This document shows, piece after piece, positions 46,343 to 57,839 of a DNA stretch of 64,000 nt. Position 1 is the stretch's first letter; each line of letters starts with the position of its first letter. The DNA is from Pseudofabraea citricarpa (Eukaryota > Ascomycota > Leotiomycetes > Helotiales > Dermateaceae). The notes beneath the pieces are model-generated. The model was not told the DNA's origin. It made no database searches and was given only the letters and a program-made list of their open reading frames with translations. The translations under genes and the position numbers were made by a program. Where the stretch lies: the NCBI GenBank assembly GCA_029641185.1, contig JAPWGK010000002.1:2914001-2978000 (forward strand), given 5' to 3'.

Positions 46343-46806
46343 TTACCATCCACCTCGTCGACTCTGGGCGGGGGAACTCGGGGTAGAACCGCTGAGGTGC
46401 TTCAAAGCTACCTCGGCCGCGTCCTCTTTTGCATTGTCAACATACTGTCCATCGTACCAAAATCTAGCAGAGATGTTTTGGCCATTGACAGTCACCGTGC
46501 TAGACCAAGCTGTGCGGCCACCTGGTACCAAAGTTAGTCAATTGGCTTCGCTGGGAAAGAAGGACAGAGGATCAGGATTAGGATCGCCTCACCTCTTCGG
46601 TCTGACACGATCTGGTAGACGGGAATGTGATATTGCTTGACTCGGCACTCCTCTGTTCTCGTTAGCGGCCAAGTTGATTTCGAGAATGCCTCCAAATACC
46701 TTCGAGCTTCTGCATCCACGACGCAGCACTGTGGGTTGAGTATGCCATGTTTGGTGACAACCTGAAAGTTGATCAAAGGGCGATGAGCTTGGGTCAAACT
46801 GTATTG
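46343..46806 (-). CDS. Small dsRNA-binding-domain (dsRBD) protein, 5' end unresolved
   Basis: Two exons can be defined: an upstream one ending at 46593 and open to at least 46760, and 46521-46343, with a 71-nt intron (GTGAGG donor, TTGACTAAC branch, ACCAG acceptor). Splicing joins HIPVYQIVSDRRG to GRTAWSSTVTVNGQ and runs on to FWYDGQYVDNAKEDAAEVALKHL. This is the second half of a dsRBD: a strand with P/V-x-Y, a beta hairpin of T-V-x-V-G type, and the final helix whose AKEDAAEVAL matches the usual KK-x-AK-x-x-AA-x-x-AL. The classical KKxAK lysines are replaced by N-A-K-E-D, so RNA binding may be weak. No in-frame ATG is visible in the open stretch, so a further upstream exon is likely. The protein would be about 140 aa or more. 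Confidence 0.6.
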
Positions 46807-49380
46807 CGGAGTAGGAACTGTGGATCTGCGGGGAGCGGATAGGGCGTTATGTTTTGCAGAATTGGTGGTCCGTTGGAGCTCTTATAAGATATTCCAGTTC
46901 GGTCCCAGGGACAGTTGTGAAATAGGAAGCTGTGAGGTGGCAGCAGGACGAGAAGGTCTGCGTCTGCGCATCGACGCAACACGGCAGCTAGAGCCAGTAT
47001 TGTTTCGGCATAATGCAGCGTGTGTGGTATGGGAAAGCGCAGGAAAAAGAAGTAACGTCGATCACCCGTACTGTAGGGCCGTATGTGTTGTACCCATCAA
47101 AGGGCAAGACAGGCCGGTACAACCATCCCAAATGACATCGGCAGCAGCAGCAAAAGGAATTATAAGGCTCGAGAAGATAGGGCTAGTGGAGAATGCGAAG
47201 CCAACGCTACAGAACAGCTGCAGCGAAGCTGTCATGGGAACATCAGGGTAACCTTTTGGGAGGCAGATGGCCGGGTAAGAATTGGGCAGGTGTAAGGCCA
47301 GAGAGAGATGGCGGATGAGTGGTAGTCAACGATTGAGGGCAGGCGCCAAATATCTCCACACTGTGAGACCAATGGCGAGGCGAGTAAGACCTCAACGTAA
47401 CCTAGGTGCTGCACAGCGACCAATAAAGCGTAACGGTGCTGGGGAAGACACAGAGACAATTTGGACGATTTGGAATGGGCAGTAGGGTCCAATGGGGCCA
47501 TCCAAGTTGCTTCTGTTGAGCCTGGCCTACCGGTCGTTATCTTTAGGCAATTTCGGTCATGCATCGACTTTGCTTTTTCCTGAGAACAAATCCTCTTCGG
47601 GCATCCTGGCAGAAAGGCAACGCGATCCAGTCTGGCGGGAGCAGGCATGCTGATCTTCTGTATCGTTACGGGGGCCGTTCCGAGCGATTGTCGAATGTAA
47701 CATTGCTCAATGTGATAGGTTGTGCAAGAAGAGCTGTCCTTAGGTAACGGAAGTCTTGTCTCGAATCTCGTCTGTTGTTCTGTCACACGCGCCCCTTGGA
47801 CGTGGTTGCTGTCGACTTCCGAAACGAATTGGATCGAGATAGGATGCAGGGGCGGTCGCTTGCTTACAGCTCTCGTTCGATCTTGAGCAGCATTCAGGCA
47901 CTTTCTTTGGCCAGGACATCCAGCAGCGCTCTGGGCCAGTGTAGCGGTGAAGTGCAACGGGCGACGGTCGGGACGGCACTCAGCCTTGTGACTTGCATGG
48001 CTCCCTCCTCTCTGTCTCCCTCTCTCGTTCCCTCTGCGGTGAGGTTGATGCTATAGCGAACATCGCCGCCGAGCAGAGAGGCCCTCAGCTCTCCCGACGG
48101 CTTGGATCCGACCGCCGTTCGGTATCATTCGTCGGCTGACGCTCGGCCTGCGAGAGCTGGGCGGGGGTTATGGGGCCAGATGTATGACATGATGCCCTGC
48201 TGCATTACCTTCCTTTCCATGATCCATCAGAGACCAGAGCCCAGCGATTGCAATTTACCCGATCCTTGGAAGTGCCAGCTGGTCCTCTGGAGTAAATTGG
48301 CTTCATGCTGCGGCGTGCGGGACAGCAGCGAAGCCATCTGCCATCCATCATCACCATCAGCCAGCCCCCCTGATCGGCTGCCAGTAGCAGGAATCGAGCG
48401 TGCGAAGCTCCCGAACTCTCGACTGCACGTTGAAGACACTGGCCGCCCCGCGAATAGGATGGACATGACTTTCCCCGGACCCTGAGGATAACGGGCAAGT
48501 GCGGGCTGTTCTTCATCGGGTCCAAGTCCGATCTGGCCCTGACTCCTGAGGCTCACGCAGCCATCACAATATTGGAGCTCTTGCGTGTCAACGCGAGGGA
48601 AGTCCAAGTATGTCCATCGTCAGCCTCGTAATACAGACGTGTTCCGCTAGCCTTGTCAATATCGACAGCGCATGCAGAATCATGTTGCTGCCCAACCCAG
48701 GGCTTCTTGAGTGTCGTCTTGAAAAGAGACTCGAAATAAAGCAGACACCCTATGTCACACCGGGTATGCAGTGAGGTCCAAAGCAGAATTCAGCCTGGTA
48801 TGACGAAGAGTGAGGTGATGAAGGGAGGACTGGCGAACTGCTGGATGCTGGATGCCGGATTGGCTCGTTTGCTGGATGTCTCCTTTCAGCTTCAAGAGAT
48901 TAGCTGGGTACTCTACATGAGTCCGGGTGGGTGTGTTGATGCGGCGGAGCGGGTTCTCCTAGGTTCCTGGCGGGAAGTTACTGTAAGTGAATAATGATGT
49001 ACGGTACTGTACCGGTACAGGAATCTCGAGCTTCTGCCCACCCACACTGTACGGTACCGTACTGTAACAGCTTCTCCAAGCCGAGGCGTCAGCTTCTTAA
49101 CCTAGGTACATATCACGAGCAAAAAAACAGAAGGCTGAGTAATCATTGACGACTGCAAAGGATGAATGATCAAAATAATGACTCGGGGTGTCTCTGCCAA
49201 AGCCCGGTTATGAATCTAGCCTCGGCTTCTCGAGAACGTGGGGAACGAACGGTCAACAACAACCTCACGACAACTTTATAAACCTCCACATAGATCTGAC
49301 CGGAATAGAAGCTAGGAATGACACGATAGAGTAGACGGTTCCTCTTTACACAAGCACAACTTCTTTCGCGCCTTTAGACC
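46807..49380. other. Intergenic region with unresolved frames
   Basis: About 2.6 kb. A 241-codon minus-strand frame at 47232-47957 has Cys/His/Ser/Pro-rich composition without recognisable motifs and is not called a gene. The right end carries paired GTAC palindromes (48999-49070) and the presumed promoter of the nitronate monooxygenase. The missing 5' exon of the dsRBD gene may lie at the left end. Confidence 0.4.
48999..49070. repeat. GTACGGTAC palindrome pair
   Basis: Two related elements, GTACGGTACTGTACCGGTACAG at 48999-49020 and CTGTACGGTACCGTACTGTA at 49047-49066. The second contains a perfect 14-bp palindrome (49049-49062). Together they can fold into alternative hairpins. Confidence 0.8.
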
Positions 49381-50474
49381 ATGCCTTTCGATACGAAGCT
49401 GACCCGGGCACTGGGGATCAAAAGTAGGCACATGCCAATCCGTCTTTGAATGAATGCTGATACTTCTGGCCAGTCCCCATCGTCCAGGGAGGGATGCAAT
49501 GGGTAGGATATGCCGAACTGGCATCTGCCGTATCCAATGCTGGCGGATTAGGTATTCTCACTGCTCTCACGCAACCAACCCCCGAAGATCTTCGGAAAGA
49601 GATTCGACGATGCAAAACCATGACCAAATATCCCTTCGGTGTCAACATCACACTACTTCCGGCCATGGTTCCTCCGGACTACGGCGCATACGCACAGGTG
49701 GTGATTGACGAAGGGATCAAGGTGGTCGAGACTGCAGGAAACAGCCCTGGGCCAGTCATATCTAAGTTGAAGGAGTATGGCATTATCATATTGCACAAGT
49801 GCACCACAATCCGGCATGCTCAGAGCGCCATTAAGCTGGGCGTGGACTTTTTGAGCATTGATGGGTTTGAATGCGCTGGTCACGTTGGAGAATCAGACAT
49901 CACGAACTTCATTCTGCTGAGCAGAGCTCGCCAGTCTCTCAAAGTCCCATTTATTGCCTCGGGTGGTTTCGCCGATGGGCAGGGAATGGCTGCTGCTTTG
50001 AGTTTGGGTGCTGAAGGTATCAACATGGGTACTCGGTTTATGTGTACCGTGGAGGCACCCATCCACCAGAAGATCAAAGAGGAGATTGTCGGGGCGCAAG
50101 AGACAGACACTGAATTAGTATTGAGGAGATGGAAGAACACAACTAGACTATATAAGAACAAGGTGACCAATGAGGCAGTCAAGATTGAAAGGGAGAGCAA
50201 AACTGGCGAGTTTGCAGAGGTTGCTCCTCATGTCAGTGGAAAGAGAGGAAGAGAAGTCTTTATCAATGGCGATCCTGATTATGGCGTAAGTAATCCTCTC
50301 TCACTTTTCTAACTTGTGGCTAACGCATGCATTCAGGTCTGGACTGCCGGTCAAGTTATTGGGTTGATCCATGATATTCCCACCTGTGAGGTGTTGTGCA
50401 AGAGGATTGAGAGGGAGGCAGAGGAGACTCTCACCAAAGCAAATGCTCTCATTATTCCTGCAAGCAAGCTGTAA
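49381..50474 (+). CDS. Nitronate monooxygenase (2-nitropropane dioxygenase type)
   Basis: Three exons, 49381-49423, 49474-50285 and 50337-50474, with introns of 50 and 51 nt; 330 aa. The TIM-barrel FMN enzyme signature is clear: an IPIVQGGMQWVGYAELASAVSNAGGLGILTA-type N terminus (in pieces, PIVQGGM and AGGLGILTA), FGVNITLLP, KLGVDFLSIDGFECAGHVGE with the catalytic-histidine region, IASGGFADGQGMAAALSLGAEGINMGTRF for phosphate binding of FMN (read as IASGGFADG and GINMGTRF), and a C-terminal VIGLIHDIPT segment. It oxidises alkyl nitronates such as propionate 3-nitronate, a plant and fungal toxin, to aldehyde plus nitrite or nitrate. A detoxifying role in the cytosol or peroxisome is plausible; the C-terminal Ser-Lys-Leu (SKL) is a canonical PTS1, which favours the peroxisome. 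Confidence 0.94.
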
Positions 50475-52153
50475 TTGTACTTTAGATTATGAAATAGAAG
50501 CGCTGAGTAATGAATTTCAAGCTTTACCAACCTACCAAGCTTTGTACTACATCTGCTATGTCTGGTTCGGTGACTAAGTCGAAGCTTACAGCTAATCCGG
50601 AGCTTGCGATTAGCTTGTGTTTTGGTAATGGACAGACTTTTCTGGAGGTTGGTGTCTGTTGCTGTCTTTTCTTCCTGCACATGTTTTCACCAAGCAGGAA
50701 GTTTCCATGCTGATATGGTACATTGTGGCAACAATATCCATTTGATGTTGAAAGCCGTGTAGACTCCTATCACATCGTTGCACAGGGAGGTTTGGCTACC
50801 TAGGTACAACCGTACAAGTACAGTATGCCTGAGATGGGATCTGCATCAGCTGCAATGCATAAAGAAGCCACTTCATGATTGTTCCATCATTTGAGATCAA
50901 CGATACTAGCATGGCAGGAAATCCAACCCGTTTTTGGTGTGATGGTGCAGTTCTGTGAAAAGCAAACATCCGTTTTTCTATCAGCGAGCAGTTTCAAATT
51001 TGCTTGGCTTGTAACCTGGGCTTTCAAAAACGCCATTCTTATGATTTTCAGCTCTCTCTTGTACTGCATTGCCTACCACACCACCACACATTTCCTGCAA
51101 TGGGCGATTTCTCCACTTCCTCCCATTCTTTGGTATCGCACTGGCTGTACATGCATGGCCCGTAACCTACAAACCTACAAATCTGCCTTGCCACGATCAG
51201 ACAAGTCCTTCAGTAGGTAACATTTTGCTTATCTGTATCTGCACACGCCTAATACCTCTTCTCCATTGGAAGTAATTATTTTCAGGCAGACACTTCTGCA
51301 CATTCTACGTCACATTCTCTGCGCGCTCTTGGCTGTGTAGCCTGATAGGTCGATATAACACGTTGACACCATGTGTCAAGGATGTTAAGAGGTCACAGCA
51401 CGTCAGGTGATTCTGCGTATGGGTCGCGTTTTGTCGTGCCTTCTGTGTCTTCATCTTGGGGAACTCAAAACTCACTTGCCTCTCCACCCCTCTTCTACTC
51501 TCTTCTCCTCCTCTCTCTTCTTTCTTCCTTCTTCACCAACCAAACCTCCAAGCACACGGCATCTCGCATCATCATCACTTCGTCACTTCATTGTCCTCAG
51601 CCTTCCTCTTCTTTCCATACAAACATCCTTGTCGTAACCCTCACTTCCGAGTGGTTCGCTCATCAAGCAAGCAAACGATAAAGAGGCTTGCACTGCTTGA
51701 CGCGTTTGCGGGGGGGTCGTGCAGGCTCCGACTAGCGGTCAAAGTGGAATCCCCAAACTTCACCACAGTTCACAGCTACCCCTTCTCCATCCTTCAATAA
51801 TTCTGCATTCCTCACTGCCAAAGGTAAACATTCTATGCCCTGCATAATCTCCCTCCGGTTGACATTGTCAGCTAACTCGAACGCTGTGTTAGGAACTATT
51901 GGCTTTCGATTTACAGGCTACAAAAGCCGATGAATGCGAGAGAGGTGTGAACACTATCTTCGCTCAAACCATTGCTCTCCGACAACCCCTGGCAACAAGA
52001 AAAAGAAAAGAAACCCGTTCTGAACCTGGCTCCTGCCATTATTTAAACCACCAGTCCTGATTCCCTCCATCCATCACCACTTTCAAACAACTTCAGTTCA
52101 CAACACTATTTCTACACTTGATTCTATCATAACATCTCATCAGAGAAACACAA
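50475..52153. other. Intergenic, Argonaute promoter and leader
   Basis: About 1.7 kb. The last about 350 nt become C-rich/G-poor with a TATTTAAACC element at about 52040-52049, consistent with promoter and 5' leader of the Argonaute gene. No gene seen. Confidence 0.5.
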
Positions 52154-55100
52154 ATGTCTTTCTCAGGCTTTGATAGTCGCGGTCGCGGAGGCGGTGGTCG
52201 CGGAGGCGGTGATCGCGGGGGAGGAAGCTATCGCGGCGGTAGTGACCGTGGTGGTCGTGGAGGAGGTTTCCGTGGTGACCGTGGTGGAGGTCGTGGTGAC
52301 CGTGGCGGAGGTCGTGGAGGCCGTGGTGGAAGAGCTCCTGCAGAAAAGCTAATCTTCTCGTAAGTGGTCTTTAACTGGGCCGTGCTTCTGTTACTGACTT
52401 CAAGCTAGCGATCCGAATTCAAACCCCAATCCGGATCTGTCAATCACCAAGCTGGAAGATGCCTTCATGAAGAGTTCATCAGGTGTTGGTGGGCTCAAGC
52501 TGTCTCCAGAATTCCCACCGCGCCCTGGCCATGGCACTCGAGGCACGCCGCTTACGGTTTATGCCAACTACTACCAGCTCACGCCAGCCAAAGATCTTAA
52601 CCTAACAAGATACAATGTCGAAGTGACTCCGGAAGTCACAGGTAAGAAGTTGAAACGTGTTTTCGAACTTCTGCTACAAAATCCCGAGTTCAGAGGCGTC
52701 GCAACTGATATGAGTTCATTGATTATCAGTAGCAGCCCTCTCGCCATTCCAGCTGAATACACAACTTCCATTGTATACGTTGCGGAGGGCCATGACACAC
52801 CCGCAGAGAGGGCCCAAACCTATAAAGTCAGGGTTATTACACCTACAACGCTCTCAATTGGGGAAATGATGAAGTATCTTGGTGCAACATCAAGAACGGG
52901 GCCTTTTGACCCCAAATACGAAATCATTCAAGGTTTGAATGTGTTGATGGGCCATGCTGCCAAAGCAAACCCGAATGTGGTTTCGATTGGTCAAACCCGA
53001 CACTTTTCGACCTCGCGAGCAAATCCCATGAATATTCGTCAATTGGATGGTGGACTGGAGTCCATCCGCGGCTTCTTTCAAAGTGTTCGTGCCGCAACGG
53101 GCCGCATTTTAATTAATGTGAATGTCAGCCATGGCGTCTTTCTTCAGCCAGAAAGACTTTCACTCCTCTATGCCAAACTTGGTACTGGTGCACGTCATAC
53201 CTTGCAAAAGAAGCTCAAGCGAGTTCGAGTTAAAGTCGAACATCTGCCAGGTACTAAATCGAAACAGACCGGCGTTGAAACGCCGCGCATCAAGACTATC
53301 TTTGGTCTTGCAGTACCAGGCGATGGCCCGACTGAAGCAAATCCCCCCAAGATCACCGAGTTTGGTGCAGGGCCTGATGGTGTTAAATTCTGGCTGAGAG
53401 CTGTTCCTCCTTCTGCGCCTGCAGGTACTAAGCCTCCCGCTAAAGCCAAGAAGCCGGCTGGAAAGAAATTACCAGAGAATGCCTATATCTCTGTTTTTGA
53501 ATACTTCAGGACTAGTAAGCTTTTTTGGTTCTATGTTTAGGATAGTGCTAATTTGTGGATAGTGTATCCAAACTTTCAGCTTGACAAGAGACTTCCTGTT
53601 GTTAATGTTGGCAGCAAAGAGAATCCGAGCTATCTTCCCGCTGAGGTTTGCGTGGTCCTTCAAGGTCAGACTATCAAGCGTCGCCTTAGTCCCGAGCAGA
53701 CCAGCGGTATCGTAGACTTTGCTGTCCGTAGTCCCCAGCCAAATGCAAAATCTATTACAGAGGATGCCAAAGCAATTCTCGGATTGAATAACCCCAATTT
53801 GGTAAGTCTCTTACTATAAACCCGGTCTTACAAAACTAACCTGCTACAGGCAAGATTTGGCGTTTCAGTTAGCCCAGGCCTGATAACCGTCCCTGCTCGC
53901 CAATTATCCCCACCTGAAATATTTTTCGGTGGCAAAGGGCGTTTAATTCCTAAAGATGGCAGTTGGAACATGGCTGGGAAAACATTTTACAAAGGGTCAA
54001 CCATTGATCCGTGGACATACATACGCCTCGTCAGTGATAGGGTTGATAGAGGTGGTCGTAATACTTTTTCTGATACGGAAGTACATGGAGCTGTCCGATC
54101 CTTCGTGGATGCCCTCGCCCGTTCAGGTGTGGCTGCCGGGGCCCCTATAGCCAGCCCTAAGACAAATACGTATCCAAAGATAGCGTTGAGAGATGGCGAT
54201 GAGGTCGGGAATGATAAATTGATCAAGGCCTTATTCACCGCTATGGGCAAGGCTAACAAACCCAAGATTGTTCTGGTAATTCTACCATACCCCGATACTC
54301 CAATGTATAACAGTATCAAGACCGCCGCCGATACTATTGGTGGTGTTCAGACTGTCTGCGTTGTGGTAAGCAAGTTTGTTGGGGCAAACCCTATGTACCA
54401 AGGCAATGTTGCCATGAAGTTCAATCTCAAATCTGGGGGGATTAATCACGTTCTGGACCCTGCCAAGCTGGGCATAGTCGGTGAGGGCAAGACAATGGTT
54501 GTTGGTCTCGATGTTACCCATCCATCACCAGGTTCTAAGGATGATGCACCATCTGTGGCGGCTATCGTCGCCTCGGTTGATCGTTTCCTTGGGCAGTGGC
54601 CATCCGATTTCAAGTCACAAGAGGGCCGCAAAGAGATGATTGGAGCCCTCGAAAGTATGTTCTTTTCTCGACTGGTTTTATGGGGAAAACATAACAAGGG
54701 ACAACTCCCGGAGAATATCTTGATTTACAGAGATGGGGTTTCCGAAGGCCAATATCAATTGTTACTTGACAACGAACTGCCATTGATACGGAAGGCTTGT
54801 TTGCAAAAGTACCCTGCAACGGCGACCAAACAAGGTTTCCCGAGGATCTCTATCATTGTTTGCGGGAAACGCCATAATACACGGTTTTATCCAACATCAG
54901 CAAAAAATGCAGACGACGGATCCAATTGCCAGAACGGAACCGTTGTGGATCGTGGAGTTACCGAGGTTCGCAATTGGGACTTCTTTCTCCAAGCCCATCG
55001 CAGTCTGAAAGGTACGGCGCGTCCTTGCCATTACTACGTGGTTCTTGATGAGATTTTTGGCGGCCGAAAACCGAAGCCTCCGCATTTGAACAATGCAGAT

Positions 55101-55349
55101 ACGTTAGAGGAACTCACACACAACATGTGCTATCTTTTTGGTCGCGCGACCAAATCTGTAAGTCTGTGTCCTCCAGCATACTATGCCGACAAACTTTGCA
55201 CCAGAACCCGGTGTTACATGTCGGACTACTTCGACCCCTTTGATTCTCCTACGGAGTCTCAGAGTGTTGTAAGTGGCGCGACAAGTCAGGTTTCTGGACG
55301 CAATGTTTCTATTCAAGACTCCATCAAAGACACCATGTACTACATTTAG
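52154..55349 (+). CDS. AGO: Argonaute (QDE-2-like) with N-terminal RGG tract
   Basis: Four exons, 52154-52359, 52409-53514, 53563-53801 and 53850-55349; introns of 49, 48 and 48 nt; 1016 aa. Residues about 9-60 are an Arg-Gly-Gly tract; then an N domain (RPGHGTRGTPLTVYANYY), linker, PAZ region (FEYFRTMYPNFQLDKRLPVVNVG with PSYLPAEVC), MID and PIWI. The slicer residues are present: Asp738 (VVGLDVTHP), Glu779 (RKEMIGALES), Asp812 (IYRDGVSEGQ) and His911 (RPCHYYVVLDE). The usual KRHHTRFYP segment reads KRHNTRFYP here. The end is TMYYI, the carboxy-terminal aromatic seen in many Argonautes. It should load small RNAs and cut complementary transcripts (quelling-type RNA silencing). Which of the Pezizomycotina Argonaute paralogues this is cannot be decided by eye. 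Confidence 0.97.
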
Positions 55350-57054
55350 TTCATGGGATTTTTGGGGGACCTTCTTGATTTATCCTGGGCTAGGTGGCTC
55401 CTATTCTCCGTCCTTTCGAGTCGCGTTTGCAAACTAGGACGTGGCTTGGAAGACGGGAATTGCTTATTTTTATCATATTTATCTCCTTTCGAAATATCCA
55501 CTGTGGCGACAGGTCGAATGCGCATACAGTCAGTCTACTCACCATTAAAACTACATCTTCCCCTCTTACCAGCAGCGATAACGGTTTAGTTCAAATCCAC
55601 TATTAACGACATCCTTGCACGCTCCTTTTCGCCTTCGCCCACTCAAGAAAGAAAGTTTACAAGGTCTCGAATAACAAATAAAACATGCTCTTTGGCACCT
55701 ATATTAAACTTGTTCCCTCTGATTTTGATGTGACGTGCTTCTTTCATGGTCCCAAACATTTGAATTGTATCCTCAGCGTGCGGGCTCATAAGCTTGTACT
55801 AGCAATCCAATCATCAACTACCCTTAAATTTCTCCCCTCCTATCTCGAGTATCCCGGTGTTGGTTGCTGTGCCTCTTATTTCAAAGCCTAGCAACTCAGG
55901 AATGCTCGGAAGATGCTCACAGATAGAGACTGTTAGATTCCCACTAGCCTCTGTCACTCCAGATAGCGACGAAGTTAAGAACACACCTCTTCTGAATCGC
56001 AAACGGTCTAATGTCAATTCTCGCAAGTCTTGGCATGATCGCTCGTCGAGCCGCAAGCGCAGTTGGTGGCATTGGTTTTTCTATTTGGGACGTTTTGTCA
56101 AGACGGGAAGACGATGAATTGGGTCATGCTTGAGAAGAATTGTCTGCTTTTCCACATGCCACAAGGTCTTATTGCTGGGTAGGAGAGTAATACGTGTTCC
56201 CCATAAGGCCATCATTAGTAGTCTCAGTGACTCTACGGGGATAGATCGATATATGAGTGCCTCTTTGAGAATGATACTCTCGTGGAACATCTTTTCAAGG
56301 GTCAGTCGTATGATTTGTTGAATACCGCGTATTCAGTTTCCTGTAGCAGCTTTGGCGTTGCATCTGTTGTTGTCGTTTTGGGGAAGGAACCTGACTTGCT
56401 AATGTCAAGAATAACAAGTACAACCAGAGCAAATCTCACGACCCCTAAGATTATGCTTGACACGGATCAGCTCAAACTTTTGATACTTTGTCAAGTGGGA
56501 GTACCTTGTCCGAGAAAATAGCACAGGTATATCATTGCAATCTACTAACACCTCCCAGCCATTTTAAGCGATCGGCTAATATTGCAGCTGGAATATGATC
56601 TTCTTGAAGGCGTAATAAGCGATGAAGGTCCCATATACATGGCTGCTGATCTCTAGATACAGCCTCCAAAACTGGACGTGTTCTGAAAAGTGGTGTTGAG
56701 ACTAAGCTACCTACTTAATACTAATTCCCTGGTCTGCTTCCGTGGAGTCGTTGCCCGCAAGGCAGGCAAATATTGGTTTGAAAGCTGTCAGCGGTATTTT
56801 AGATGATCGATAAGCAATGGATATATAATAACCGCTATGCGTATGTGTGAGTGGGTGTGAGAGAGAGCAAATCATAGATTCAAGTAAAAGATCGAGAGAT
56901 ACAAGTACCGGGCATTTCTTCCCCAACCCAGATCATTCCAGCAAGAAGACTAACGGCATGCCTATGTTTCATAACTTTCTTACATCCTTCACATAACTGT
57001 AGTATCCACCAACTAATAATCTGCTACCATACTTCTGAAGTTTTCCCTGGCTGT
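55350..57054. other. Intergenic region
   Basis: About 1.7 kb downstream of the Argonaute gene. AT-rich, with only short frames (60-85 codons) lacking family resemblance. Confidence 0.5.
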
Positions 57055-57806
57055 TTAAACCGTTGGAACATGTCTCGCATCTCGCTGCTTGCAGTTCGCC
57101 CTTCCATTCTCGCGAGCGACCCTTAGCCGATCCACAAGCGGTTCCATACTATCTAGCTCCTGCTTCATTGTATACCAATATCTGAGGTGTGACGAGTATA
57201 CCGGGTAGGATGTCTCAAATGGTTTCGGCTGGAAGAACATGAGTTCCATATTTGATTTAACTGAAAGGAGGACCTCGACTGCAGGGGCGAACTGCAGCTC
57301 TGCATTTTCCTTGTACTTGCCGATTTCTCTAACAGCGTCATGCTGTCTTGGCAAGTCTCCAGACACAATTCTCTTGGGTTCTGAAAGGCGGCAGCGTTCC
57401 AGAAAGAGCCAGTCATTCTTCCAGGACCGACAGAGAGCGGGATTCTGATCACGGATTGCCAGTTCACTCGTTATATCCTTCTTGTTGTGTAGTAGATGGT
57501 GTGACGGAGCTGGAGTTCGAGATCTCTTAGCAACGCCTCCACGTGAGCATCATACTTGTCTAGGTAAGTCGCTAGTTGCTGGATCTCTCGATGATACTCC
57601 TCGAATAGAAGTGACTCAAAAACCCTTACAGGTAGATGCGATGAGTTGGGAATGACGCTGGCCGCTGCAAACTCACGACTTGCGCGCCGCAGAAGTGGAG
57701 CCGCGGCAACGTCGCTAATACCGAGCTCTGATAGACGCAGAGAGGCTTTAACAGCATCATGGACACTCTCGTTGATTAGGGAGGCATTGTGGTGTATATG
57801 GTTCAT
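57055..57806 (-). pseudogene. Unknown coiled-coil-like protein, apparent frameshift
   Basis: Reading from ATG 57806-57804 (MNHIHHNASLINESV) gives 111 codons to a stop at 57471-57473. It is helix-rich, with EEYHREIQQLATYLDKYDAHVEALLRDLELQLRH looking like an amphipathic coil (shown as EEYHREIQQL and VEALLRDLELQL). A second frame, shifted by one base and open through the same place, continues with HNKKDITSELAIRDQNPALC and runs to a stop at 57055, with VREIGKYKENAELQFAPAVE and WYTMKQELDSMEPLVDRLR. The two halves fit as one about 250-aa helical protein broken near 57480-57510. A 62-nt GTGGAG...CAAG intron could also join them, but it would remove the coil-like segment. I do not recognise the family. 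It lies 33 nt after the stop of the next gene upstream. Confidence 0.45.
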
Positions 57807-57839
57807 TGCGGGGGGGACGACTGTTTGTGGTCCCAAGAT

